Shown here: piece by piece, positions 7,716-15,085 of the stretch
Numbering within the stretch: the stretch's first letter is position 1
How the letters are laid out: each line of letters starts with the position of its first letter
NCBI GenBank assembly: GCA_964497135.1
Contig: CAZCDO010000052.1
Coordinates: forward strand, 1 to 21,080
Source of the DNA: CAIJXV01 sp964497135
Lineage (GTDB): Bacteria > Verrucomicrobiota > Kiritimatiellia > CAIKKV01 > CAIJXV01
Direction: 5' to 3'
DNA length: 21,080 nucleotides
Notes under the pieces: model-generated
Seen by the model: only the letters and a program-made list of their open reading frames with translations
What the model was told of the DNA's origin: nothing
The model's database searches: none
Position numbers and translations under genes: made by a program

Positions 7716-8786
7716 TCAATTTTTCAAAGCCTTCTGACGGTCTCGAATATCCTGGATTTGAGCTTCGGCAATCGCCTGTTCGCTTTCAAAAAATCGGATC
7801 CATTCGGCACGACCCTCGGCCAGTTTTTTCAGCCGGTTATCAACGGCGGCCAATTCGGTCTCATAATAGCGGGTCAACGCGGAACGGTACGATTCGATTT
7901 TGGCGTTACATTCGCCCACCAGTTGATTCCGGAATTGCTGTTGAACGGTGGAGGACTCGGTTTCCTTGTGGGCGTTGGCTTTTTTGAGGGCCAGGATTTC
8001 CGCTTCCAATTCGGCACTCCGGCGTTCCCACTCCCGGGAACGGTCCTTCAATACTTGGAGTTCGGATTGACCGTCCGTGGGGAGGGACGGGGTGGCGTCC
8101 AGGGCGATGGGGGCCAGAACCAACGGGACGGATGGAACCGGGGTTGCCGCCAGCGGGACAACCGGCGGAGCGGGCGGAGTGATCGGGGGTGCGGGCGGCG
8201 GGGTGACCGGCGTGGCTACCGCTGGGGAAATCGGGATTTCCGATGAGACGGGGGCACCGGAGAGGGGGGTGGGTTCGGGCGGGGGAAGAGGCGCGGGCAA
8301 GGGCGCGGAAGCGTCTGGGGCCGGACTCATGGCGGGGACGAGTATGATTTCGGAGCACTGCTTGCATCGGATTTTTTTGCCCGCATAGGCTTTGGGCAAT
8401 GAGACTTCACGCGCGCACTTGGCGCATTTGAAAACAATATTGCTGGATTTATCGGCGGGGGAGCCCAGGGGCGATACGGCGAGGGGGCGCCGAACGGTGG
8501 CATCGGTAACCGCCGGAGGGTTTTCCGGCGCGGGGGCGGAAGGGGTGGACGGAGCGACGAGGGTTACGGCTTCGGCGGGTTTGGCGGGTTCCACCGCAGG
8601 AACGGGAACCGCATTGGGGGCCGGGGTGGCTTCAGGAGGGGGAAGCGGTTGGGGAATCAGGATGAATTTTTTGCCGCATTTCAGGCATTTCATCTCCTTC
8701 ATGATTTTAAGCTGGGCTTCTTTAAGGCGGTAACGGGCATTGCAATGGGAACAGGCCACAGCCACTTGAACGGGAATAGCACTCAT
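7716..8786 (-). CDS. Double zinc-ribbon, proline-rich, coiled-coil protein
   Basis: This 356-aa protein has no enzyme domain that I recognise. Two treble-clef-like zinc ribbons are clear: Cys12/Cys15 with Cys34/Cys37, and Cys121/Cys124 with Cys141/Cys144, both of the CxxC...CxxCG/S type often labelled MJ0042 finger. They are joined and followed by Pro/Ala/Val-rich low-complexity linkers (about residues 46-112 and 152-235). The last 120 residues (about 236-356) are charged and helical, probably a coiled coil (REWERRSAELEAEILALKK...). There is no signal peptide or membrane segment. An SD of GGAGG lies before the ATG. It is the first gene of a minus-strand run with the methyltransferase and lon. 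The architecture suggests a scaffold or nucleic-acid/protein-binding role; the function is unknown. The repetitive linkers explain several spurious frames on the other strand. Confidence 0.85.
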   Translation of the reverse strand: MSAIPVQVAVACSHCNARYRLKEAQLKIMKEMKCLKCGKKFILIPQPLPPPEATPAPNAVPVPAVEPAKPAEAVTLVAPSTPSAPAPENPPAVTDATVRRPLAVSPLGSPADKSSNIVFKCAKCAREVSLPKAYAGKKIRCKQCSEIILVPAMSPAPDASAPLPAPLPPPEPTPLSGAPVSSEIPISPAVATPVTPPPAPPITPPAPPVVPLAATPVPSVPLVLAPIALDATPSLPTDGQSELQVLKDRSREWERRSAELEAEILALKKANAHKETESSTVQQQFRNQLVGECNAKIESYRSALTRYYETELAAVDNRLKKLAEGRAEWIRFFESEQAIAEAQIQDIRDRQKALKN

Positions 8787-8868
8787 GGAACCTCCAGCAG
8801 ATTCAAATCCCTTGAAAAATCATCCGTTGCGATATCTTTTAACAAAATCAGACTGTCCGGCTCAACAG

Positions 8869-10203
8869 TTATCTTGTTGTTAGCGCGGAAAGCGCATCCA
8901 GCGCGACGCGCAGGAGTTGCTCGCCGGCCGCGGGATCGAAGAGGCTATTGGCCGCCTCGTATCCGCCGGCCCGGGCGGCTTCCGGGGTCACAATATAGCC
9001 CTGGAGATCGCCGTTCACCAAGCTCACCCCGAAAGCGGTGCCTTGGGACTTTTCGCGCAAAGCCAGTCCGTACTCGACAAACAATTCGGCGGGAAAACCC
9101 ACCAGACTACGGCTGCCAATTTTCAAGATTTGGACTTCCGCCGGCAGAAAATCATGCAGTCGGCGTTCCATGCGGCCTTCGGCTTGAGCCCGGGCCAGCG
9201 TGACGGTTTCTTCGGCGCCAAAGACGGCGCACTCGGCGGTGCGCACGGGCCCATGCGGGGCTCCGTTGGCCTTGAGTTGCTCGTAGGTTTGGCGACACTC
9301 CTTCAGTAGGCGTTCGGCCTCCTCCCGGGGGGGAAGTTGACGGCGGGGGAGATCGGTGGTGACGATGCGGCCCTGAAGTTGGGCGGAGTGGGAGAAGGCC
9401 GAATCGGGCAGGGCGAGAAGGGCGTCGGCGACGCCTGCGCCGAGACGCCGCCCCAGGCGTTCGGCTTCCGCGAACGTCTGGGCCTTCACCGCATAGCGCG
9501 GGCTTTGGTTGCCGCTGGGACCCATGTGATACAGAATGGCCGTGTCGGGTCCGAGCTGTTCGCGCAACTGCAGACGGGTATAGGCGGGGAAATCGGCGCT
9601 GATCAGGAACGAGTCCTCATGCAGGACCGTGGGATGCATGCAATAGGTGAGCGAAACCGCCAGCCAGCGGTTGTCTTTTACGGTGCGCAGGGCGAGGATT
9701 TGCGCATCGCGGTCGGCGGGACCCTCGGGGGCCAGGCGGTAGCCGCCCACACCGGAGACCGGGGTGGAGGTCCAAGCCCATTGGGCGGGTTGCAGGTGTT
9801 GGGTGGCGTCGAGGGCGGCCTGGAGAATGCCGTCTTCGAAGTGGCGCATATAATCGGGATCGGGCCGGGGGACGATCGGGTCGGACTCCCAGGCGATCAT
9901 CGAATGCGTGACGGGTCCGGAATGGGTATGGGAACAGGAGATGAAAACCGATTCCTCGGCGATGCCGGTGGCGGTGGCGAGGGTTTTACGGAGGCGGCGA
10001 GCGGTGGGCGGGTTGATGAACAGAATATCGACGGCGACCAGCAGGACGGCCTCGGCGCCCTGACGCAGACAGAGGGCGGTGGCCAGGAGCGGATCGTGAA
10101 TGCCGGTCGAAATCCGTTGGACATGCGGATAGCCCACGAGGAAGAGCGGTTTCAGTGGGCTGATATCGCGCGTTGCCGCGCCGGCGAAGAGGATGTCTGT
10201 CAT
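8869..10203 (-). CDS. Neutral/alkaline ceramidase-like Zn amidohydrolase (cytosolic)
   Basis: This 444-aa protein matches the N-terminal catalytic domain of the neutral/alkaline non-lysosomal ceramidase family. Candidate zinc ligands are His92 or His94 in SCSHTHSGP, His190 in CMHPTV, Glu373 in FPAELF and Tyr403 in GYIVTPE. GNQSPR (231-236) aligns with the family's nucleophile loop and keeps Ser234. The protein starts directly with the domain (ILFAGAATRDISP), without a signal peptide, unlike secreted true ceramidases, and the C-terminal immunoglobulin-like domain is absent. Such short cytosolic versions are common in PVC genomes, and their substrates are not known to me; an amide or N-acyl sugar is possible. 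No clear SD precedes the ATG. It is transcribed divergently from the DNA methyltransferase, with a strong palindrome in its leader region. Confidence 0.85.
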   Translation of the reverse strand: MTDILFAGAATRDISPLKPLFLVGYPHVQRISTGIHDPLLATALCLRQGAEAVLLVAVDILFINPPTARRLRKTLATATGIAEESVFISCSHTHSGPVTHSMIAWESDPIVPRPDPDYMRHFEDGILQAALDATQHLQPAQWAWTSTPVSGVGGYRLAPEGPADRDAQILALRTVKDNRWLAVSLTYCMHPTVLHEDSFLISADFPAYTRLQLREQLGPDTAILYHMGPSGNQSPRYAVKAQTFAEAERLGRRLGAGVADALLALPDSAFSHSAQLQGRIVTTDLPRRQLPPREEAERLLKECRQTYEQLKANGAPHGPVRTAECAVFGAEETVTLARAQAEGRMERRLHDFLPAEVQILKIGSRSLVGFPAELFVEYGLALREKSQGTAFGVSLVNGDLQGYIVTPEAARAGGYEAANSLFDPAAGEQLLRVALDALSALTTR

Positions 10204-10217
10204 GTCTATTATTTATC

Positions 10218-10246
10218 GTATTTTTGTGCCGGAGGCACGAAAATAC
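10218..10246. repeat. Strong palindrome in divergent intergenic region
   Basis: Two 13-base arms (GTATTTTTGTGCC and GGCACGAAAATAC) around a GGA loop pair fully except for one T/G position that can wobble in RNA. It begins 15 bases upstream of the ceramidase-like start. A/T-rich tails on a GC core resemble a bidirectional terminator or a REP-like element. Because both neighbours are transcribed away from it, a normal terminator role is odd; an operator, a leader hairpin or an insertion remnant are alternatives. Confidence 0.6.
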
Positions 10247-10272
10247 ATGTCGATCGCTCTTTTAGGCTGATG

Positions 10273-10289
10273 TTGAACGCCATGTTCAA
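10273..10289. promoter_or_regulatory. Candidate operator: TTGAAC-N5-GTTCAA palindrome
   Basis: A perfect 6-base inverted repeat with a five-base spacer lies about 100 bases before the DNA methyltransferase start. The size and symmetry suit a dimeric repressor such as a restriction-modification controller protein. No controller gene is visible, and no convincing promoter could be placed beside it. Confidence 0.3.
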
Positions 10290-10390
10290 AAGTCGCTCGT
10301 CATTTGGAATTCACAAATAAACACTCGAAATCGGCCAACTCGTCTGGTATTACTTCGATGCGACATATAGAAACTTCCGGGGGCAAAGGT

Positions 10391-12031
10391 ATGGAGAACA
10401 TACTATATTACGGCGACAACCTCGAAATCATGCGGCGACACTTGCCAGATGAAACCGTTGACCTTGTCTATGCCGATCCGCCGTTCAAGAGTAACCAGAA
10501 CTACAACGTCCTCTTCCAGGAAATGGACGGCAGCCGGGCCGCATCGCAAATCCTCGCGTTTGAAGATACGTGGACATGGGATTCGGAGGACGAAGCCGTC
10601 TTCGCCGATCTCGTAACGGCCGGGGGCCGCCTGGCCGATGCACTGCAAGCCTTCCGCCAGCTTATCGGCCCGTGTGACCTGCTGGCCTATCTCGTGATGA
10701 TGGCACCGCGCCTTGTGGAGTGTCGCCGCGTCTTGAAATCGACTGGGAGCATGTACCTACACTGTGACCCGGCGGCGAGTCATTATCTGAAACTCCTCAT
10801 GGACGCGGTTTTCGGGCCGGGGAATTTCAGGACGGAAATAGTTTGGAAGCGAAGCAGTGCGCACAGTGACGCCAAGCAGGGCCGTGCCCAGCATGGTCGA
10901 ATCCATGACGTGATTTTGTTCTATACGAAGACCGATGAATGGTTCTGGAATCAGGTATTCACGCCCTATGATCAAGGGTATATGGACGATTTCTACAAAT
11001 ATACGGAGCCGGGGACCGGGCGGCGTTATCGCCTGGGCGACTTGACCGGGCCGGGCGGAGCCGCGAAGGGCAATCCGAGTTATGAAGTCATGGGCGTTAC
11101 GCGATTCTGGCGGTATAGCAAAGAGAAAATGGCGGAATTGATCCAACAGGGGCGCGTTGTTCAGACGAAGCCGGGAACCGTGCCCGCTTACAAGCGTTAC
11201 CTTGACGAAATGCAGGGTGTTCCTCTTCAAGACTGGTGGGGCGACATTGGGCCGATAGGTGCACAAGCGGCGGAGCGTCTAGGATATCCAACACAGAAAC
11301 CGGTTGTCCTTCTGGAAAGGATCATTCGCAGTTCGTGCCCGGAAGGCGGAGCGGTGCTTGACCCGTTCTGCGGGTGCGGAACCACGATCACGGCGGCGCA
11401 AACTCTGGGCCGGTCGTGGATCGGGATAGACATAACGCACCTTGCGATAACGCTCATGAAGGAACGCTTGAAGGATACCTTCGGCGACGCGGCGGCGTTC
11501 AAGGTCGTGGGCGAACCGGTGAGTGTCCCGGATGCCGAAAGGCTTGCAGCGTCTGACCCCTATCAATTCCAGTGGTGGGCACTGGGCCTCGTGGGCGCGC
11601 GACCGGCGGAAGGCAAGAAGGGCGCGGACAAAGGCATTGACGGTAAGATTGTCTTCCAAGGCGACAGCGCCGGGAAGTTTGAAACGGTTATCCTGTCAGT
11701 GAAAGCCGGGCATGTGACGGCGAATCACATCCGAGACTTGCGTGGTGTCGTGGATCGGGAAAAGGCGGCGATAGGCGTCCTGATTTCCATGCAGGAACAC
11801 ACGGGGCCGATGAGCGAGGAAGCGATAACGGCCGGACTGTATGAGTCGAAGACATGGGGCCGCCGATATCCGAAGATTCAGCTTCTCACTGTGGCCGATC
11901 TACTGGCCGGTAAGCAGATAGACATGCCACCAGTCAAGCAGGTAGGCGCGACGTTCAAGAAAGCGCCGCGTGCCGCCTCGCCGGCAGCCGGCACGCAAAC
12001 CGATTTGCCCGTCAACGGGGGTGGTGAGTGA
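10391..12031 (+). CDS. DNA methyltransferase fused to Mrr-like PD-(D/E)xK nuclease domain
   Basis: This 546-aa protein has an N-terminal N6-adenine/N4-cytosine methyltransferase domain with catalytic motif DPPF (residues 29-32), followed far downstream by SAM motif DPFCGCGTT (324-332). This IV-before-I order is that of the beta class. Beyond about residue 380 a second domain shows GADKGIDG (411-418), then ILSVKAG with Lys438 and NHIRDLRGVVDREKAAIGVLI. This resembles the Mrr-type restriction endonuclease core, with Asp417 and Ser-Val-Lys in place of the usual E/QxK. The protein may both modify and cut DNA, or use the degenerate domain for targeting. The frame is open further up to a TTG at 10304, but the methyltransferase fold starts at ENILYYGDNLEIM, so I chose ATG 10391. 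No separate restriction gene is present. It begins the plus-strand part of an accessory segment. Confidence 0.88.
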   Translation: MENILYYGDNLEIMRRHLPDETVDLVYADPPFKSNQNYNVLFQEMDGSRAASQILAFEDTWTWDSEDEAVFADLVTAGGRLADALQAFRQLIGPCDLLAYLVMMAPRLVECRRVLKSTGSMYLHCDPAASHYLKLLMDAVFGPGNFRTEIVWKRSSAHSDAKQGRAQHGRIHDVILFYTKTDEWFWNQVFTPYDQGYMDDFYKYTEPGTGRRYRLGDLTGPGGAAKGNPSYEVMGVTRFWRYSKEKMAELIQQGRVVQTKPGTVPAYKRYLDEMQGVPLQDWWGDIGPIGAQAAERLGYPTQKPVVLLERIIRSSCPEGGAVLDPFCGCGTTITAAQTLGRSWIGIDITHLAITLMKERLKDTFGDAAAFKVVGEPVSVPDAERLAASDPYQFQWWALGLVGARPAEGKKGADKGIDGKIVFQGDSAGKFETVILSVKAGHVTANHIRDLRGVVDREKAAIGVLISMQEHTGPMSEEAITAGLYESKTWGRRYPKIQLLTVADLLAGKQIDMPPVKQVGATFKKAPRAASPAAGTQTDLPVNGGGE

Positions 12032-12077
12032 CCGAAAACGGGCTTTTCGAGCTGTTGAAAAACCTGTGAATTACGTG

Positions 12078-12106
12078 TTGACATGTTGTGGGATGTGTCG
12101 CACTAT
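12078..12106 (+). promoter_or_regulatory. Possible promoter for the 65-aa and 239-aa genes
   Basis: A perfect TTGACA (12078-12083) is followed after 17 bases by CACTAT (a poor -10), or after 20 bases by TATTTT. A transcript from here would cover the two small genes at 12250 and 12456. The strong -35 and weak -10 leave this uncertain. Confidence 0.35.
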
Positions 12107-12107
12107 T

Positions 12108-12154
12108 TTGGCTCAAATAAGGAAGGCTCAACGGTGCAAGGCCATTTGAGTCAA
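12108..12154. repeat. Spaced inverted repeat after the candidate promoter
   Basis: TTGGCTCAAAT (12108-12118) and ATTTGAGTCAA (12144-12154) are 11-base inverted arms with one mismatch and a 25-base spacer. GGCTCA occurs again as a direct copy at 12125-12130. The arms lie at or just after the expected transcription start, so this may be an operator or leader structure. Confidence 0.35.
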
Positions 12155-12249
12155 GGACATAGGGGAGCGGTGGGCGGTATAACTCGGTCCGGCTTTTGTT
12201 TTTCGGGAACAGAACGAAACCAGCCGGCACGAGCAAAGGAGCGGGAGAC

Positions 12250-12447
12250 GTGAGACTGAAGGATTGGCGGGAAGTTCTGACGACGGACCTTCCAAGAGGT
12301 GTGCCTGTCACACGGAAGACGGTCGAGATGATTCGTGAGCAGAGTCAGCGCTATCGCGGCGGTATGCGCATTTCGACCGGGCGCATTTGGACCGATGCGG
12401 ACTATGAAAAGCGACGCGCAAAGGTCCTTGCAACTCCGCTTCCGTGA
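12250..12447 (+). CDS. Small protein, 65 aa, unknown function
   Basis: The reading starts at GTG after a good AAGGAG SD and encodes a basic 65-aa protein. The C-terminal half (GRIWTDADYEKRRAKVLATPLP) resembles a C-terminal pattern that I recall from small phage or mobile-element proteins, with G-R/K-I-x-T-D/N-x-E/D-Y-E followed by a terminal TPLP. That recollection has not been checked. There is no membrane segment or cysteine motif. It lies 218 bases after the methyltransferase and 8 bases before the tail-anchored protein, so it probably shares a transcript with the latter. It could be an adaptor, an antitoxin-like partner or a phage-type accessory protein. The sequence starts less convincingly at an earlier TTG (12196). 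Confidence 0.6.
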   Translation: MRLKDWREVLTTDLPRGVPVTRKTVEMIREQSQRYRGGMRISTGRIWTDADYEKRRAKVLATPLP

Positions 12448-12455
12448 GGTTCTGA

Positions 12456-13175
12456 ATGGCGACGCCAGAGAAACAATCCGGTAGTTCTGTTCCCATTGAC
12501 CGCTGGACAAGGCTGATTGAGATTCACAGTCACGCCAAGAGTGTCTTTCTTCTCGCGGAGGAATTCGACCCGAGGTCAAAGGACTTCATACAGCCAGCGA
12601 TGGAATTGCGGCATGGACTGGAGCATATTGTTCGTGCCCAGGCTGCCTTGCTGGGAATCAACGGCGACGCAAGTGTCCAGTCTCCCGACTATATTTCACA
12701 CTCATTCGACAAAGCCATAGGTCACGAATACCGGGCTTTCTTCGACGCGGCGGATTGGCTCAGTGTGAGGATACGCGAACGGATTACGGACACCCTCGCG
12801 CCATACTCACATGAGTGCATTGAAACCGTCATCCCTGACTACTACCCGAAGTGCCGTCCCCGCGTGGATCAAATCTGCCGGGAGATTGCGACCATTCGTG
12901 GAGCCAAGGACGTGGCGAGAAATACGGACATCGAGGCCAAGGTGGGCAAGAGCGAAGAGGCGATTGCGGAGGTCGGCAAATACCGGAAGGTAATCGCAGA
13001 ACTTACAGAGATTGACGAAAAGGTACAGAGCAGTATTTCCGCTTTGGTTGACTGGACGAGGAAGAACCGGCGCAGTGCCTTTTTGGGTTGGGTTCTGAGT
13101 GCCGTGGTCGGTGGCCTGATTACCGCGATTGTTACGGCGTGGGTTCTGATTCGCACGGGTCTTGCCAAGCCTTGA
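12456..13175 (+). CDS. Tail-anchored protein with HEPN-like R-x4-H motif
   Basis: This 239-aa protein has a helical N-terminal domain (about residues 14-115) containing MELRHGLEHIVRA, in which Arg52 and His57 form an R-x4-H signature like that of HEPN ribonucleases and nucleotidyltransferase partners. Residues 155-200 are charged and helical (coiled-coil-like, EAKVGKSEEAIAEVGKYRKVIAELTEIDEK). A basic stretch TRKNRR (201-206) precedes one membrane helix (about 209-232), leaving a short outer tail, so the bulk should face the cytosol. The start follows GAGG, 8 bases after the 65-aa gene. Cytosolic helical domain plus C-terminal membrane anchor is a layout seen in several phage-defence effectors, but I do not recognise the family. 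The HEPN call is by motif only. Confidence 0.7.
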   Translation: MATPEKQSGSSVPIDRWTRLIEIHSHAKSVFLLAEEFDPRSKDFIQPAMELRHGLEHIVRAQAALLGINGDASVQSPDYISHSFDKAIGHEYRAFFDAADWLSVRIRERITDTLAPYSHECIETVIPDYYPKCRPRVDQICREIATIRGAKDVARNTDIEAKVGKSEEAIAEVGKYRKVIAELTEIDEKVQSSISALVDWTRKNRRSAFLGWVLSAVVGGLITAIVTAWVLIRTGLAKP

Positions 13176-13322
13176 TCTTTCCGCTCCGCCTGCGCGCTGT
13201 AGGTGTCGCCGGTCTGCCGGTGCGATGTGGTTTAATGTGGTCGAATTTCACGTTAACGCCCGAGCCGTCGGTCCGAATCTGACAACCTCGCAAAACTCCT
13301 GCATTCGGCGCATGACGTACTT

Positions 13323-13604
13323 TTACTCCAAGACCTTGGCGGGCTGGTCTGACGGCAGATGCGCGGCGTCCGTCTGGCGGTAGAGCGAGGAGCACATTCC
13401 CCGGAATTGATTCGCGCGTGCCGCCTGGGCGCGCCCGACCTGATCTTGTTCCCATGTGTCGGGTTCGGAATCTGACGGCGCAGCGGGAACCCTCACCGGA
13501 GTCGCTGCGCTCAGATCGTCATCAATGGTCGGCGTAGGCGGTTTCGGTAGGTTCATGCCGCGGATCACTTCGCCGATGGACCTGCACGAGTCGGTGGTGT
13601 TCAT
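13323..13604 (-). CDS. Small protein, 93 aa, unknown
   Basis: The 93-aa product is hydrophilic, with a Pro/Asp-rich middle (PKPPTPTIDDD and following) and no recognised motif. A GGAGG SD lies before the ATG, and the ATG overlaps the stop of the preceding 69-aa gene in an ATGA (13601-13604), a strong sign of coupled translation. That coupling, rather than the protein sequence, is the main reason to believe it. Both genes probably belong to the same accessory segment as the 367-aa gene upstream on this strand. No function is proposed. Confidence 0.55.
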   Translation of the reverse strand: MNTTDSCRSIGEVIRGMNLPKPPTPTIDDDLSAATPVRVPAAPSDSEPDTWEQDQVGRAQAARANQFRGMCSSLYRQTDAAHLPSDQPAKVLE

Positions 13605-13810
13605 AGCGCTCCTCCCTGCCCACGTAGCGGATCATTCGTGTAGTCGGCACGGATCGTCTTGAGGTCCCCGCAGCTGGCCATCCGCGCAACTGCGGCGCGT
13701 TCTTTGGCCTTGACCTTCCAGCGGCGTAAGACCGCTTGCCAGTTGCGGGCGGGCTGGCCGTTGCGGTCCCCGTCGGCGGTCAATATAGCCTTCATGAGTG
13801 TTTCGGTCAT
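13601..13810 (-). CDS. Small protein, 69 aa, unknown
   Basis: The 69-aa product is basic and helical in the middle (NWQAVLRRWKVKAKERAAVARMA), which could bind nucleic acid or a partner helix. It overlaps the next gene by four bases (ATGA). Only a weak purine-rich SD precedes its ATG. A short hairpin (TCAGGGC-TTCAT-GCCTTGA, one wobble) lies in the leader about 20-40 bases upstream. I do not recognise a family. Confidence 0.5.
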   Translation of the reverse strand: MTETLMKAILTADGDRNGQPARNWQAVLRRWKVKAKERAAVARMASCGDLKTIRADYTNDPLRGQGGAL

Positions 13811-13890
13811 TGTGCTTTCTGGTTTACGTCAGGGCTTCATGCCTTGACTACGGGAAACACTCTGACATGAGGGAAGGTTGAAAGACAAAT

Positions 13891-13931
13891 GGCCGCCCCC
13901 TGATTCTGGGCAGCATGCAATACGGGCGGCC
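13891..13931 (-). terminator. Possible terminator after the 367-aa gene
   Basis: GGCCGCCC and GGGCGGCC (8-base arms, 13891-13898 and 13924-13931) enclose a 25-base loop. Read on the minus strand, the stem is followed by ATTTGTCTTT, a weak T-rich tail. It lies 51-91 bases past the stop of the 367-aa gene. The long loop lowers confidence. Confidence 0.35.
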
Positions 13932-13981
13932 TGATAGAAGATGAATCCTCTTGCCGGGTGGTCGTATAGAAGACCGGACGT

Positions 13982-15085
13982 CTATGCGACCGGCGGTGTT
14001 ACCACCATCGTCTTTGGGTCCGGGTGGGCCAGACCGCGGAGGGCTTGGCGGCAGCGTCGTTTGAGTTCGTCCCTGACTTCGTAGTCCTTGCCGGATTCGG
14101 TGGCCGCCCGCAATACGGCATAGAAGCGCGTGCCCTTCACCTTGTCGAAGCGGCGTACCACTTCGCCCTTGATGGCCTTTTCCCACCACACCGGAACGGC
14201 GCTCTTTGTGAGCTGTGGCAATTCGTCGTAGTGGAGTTGGTAGGGCTGTATGTAATTGGATTCAACAAGCCATTTTTCAAGCGGGGTGTCGGCGTACTGC
14301 TGAAATTGCGCATGACCCTTAGCGGCGTGTTGGCGAAACAGCGCATGTGACCGTTTGTGATGCTTCAAGCTGCTGATCGTGTAGGCCATGTCTTGAAGGA
14401 TGTCCGCAACAAGCCGTGTCGGGGGCTTGTCCAGTTGGTGACACGCCTTGCTCCGCGTGTCGAAAAGACATTCTTCCGAAAGATGCGTCTTTTCTGCGAT
14501 GGTCGGGAAATCATAGCGAAAGGTCTTGGGTTTGGCGCGAAGTGACGGCATGAACAGCGCCCCTTTCGTCAGCCATTCCAAGCGGTCGGGGCGTTCAAGT
14601 GCTACGTCATGGATTGTCTCCGCGAAGGTGCGCGACATGCTCCAAGCCGTGTAGATCATGTCAGGATCGCCGGCAAGGGCGTACTTCGCAACCCGCTCCT
14701 TGATCCACCAGAGCCGGGACGTGAGACAGACAGATGCCGTGTCGTGTGAGAAGTGGTCATCAATAGTGCCGTCCTTGCGGTAGATCGGCTCGAATAGGGC
14801 CTTCTTCTCTATCAGACGGCAAAGCAATTCGAGGGAGTAGTCAAAGCGCTTCTGGGCGACATGAAGTGCTTTGTTCGGGTCTACGGCAATGAGTCTGTCC
14901 ATTTCGGCCGTCTGCGCCTTCCATGAATCGGCGAGGCTGGCAAGGGTGACTTCGGCAGCCTTTGCCTTTGCCGACAAGGCAGTGGGCTTCGCCGGGACTA
15001 TCGGTAATGCGACCGTCCGAGGCGATGCTGCGGCGGCCTTTCGGATCGCCTTGGCCGTCGTCAGCTTTTTGGTCTGTTTCTTCAT
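13982..15085 (-). CDS. Uncharacterised 367-aa protein with Lys/Ala-rich N-terminus
   Basis: The first 45 residues are Lys/Ala/Thr-rich and probably disordered (MKKQTKKLTTAKAIRKAAAA). The remainder is an alpha-helical globular protein with no signal peptide or membrane helix. It contains many Trp and Arg residues and a striking central block, WLTKGALFMPSLRAKPKTF, followed by conserved-looking Cys and His residues near HLSEECLFDTRSKACHQLDKPP. I do not recognise a named domain. The ATG at 15085 has AAGGA at a normal distance, whereas the ATG at 15091 abuts the SD, so the former is preferred. A 6-bp GC hairpin (15099-15113) lies just before the SD and could damp translation. It sits on the minus strand with two small unknown genes in an accessory segment that also holds a DNA methyltransferase. 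Confidence 0.75.
   Translation of the reverse strand: MKKQTKKLTTAKAIRKAAAASPRTVALPIVPAKPTALSAKAKAAEVTLASLADSWKAQTAEMDRLIAVDPNKALHVAQKRFDYSLELLCRLIEKKALFEPIYRKDGTIDDHFSHDTASVCLTSRLWWIKERVAKYALAGDPDMIYTAWSMSRTFAETIHDVALERPDRLEWLTKGALFMPSLRAKPKTFRYDFPTIAEKTHLSEECLFDTRSKACHQLDKPPTRLVADILQDMAYTISSLKHHKRSHALFRQHAAKGHAQFQQYADTPLEKWLVESNYIQPYQLHYDELPQLTKSAVPVWWEKAIKGEVVRRFDKVKGTRFYAVLRAATESGKDYEVRDELKRRCRQALRGLAHPDPKTMVVTPPVA

Noticed and set aside
8787..8868. Promoter for the zinc-ribbon-methyltransferase-lon run
   Set aside because: Only weak -35 and -10 matches at poor spacing were found in this 82-base gap.
9337..10320. 327-codon plus-strand open frame opposite the ceramidase-like gene
   Set aside because: Gly-rich shadow translation of a gene with intact catalytic motifs on the other strand.
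10304..10390. N-terminal extension of the methyltransferase from a TTG
   Set aside because: The 29 added residues precede the conserved start of the methyltransferase fold and lack an SD.
13132..13455. 107-codon minus-strand frame (Arg/Gly/Pro-rich)
   Set aside because: It overlaps both the tail-anchored protein gene end and the SD-supported 93-aa gene and has no start signal.
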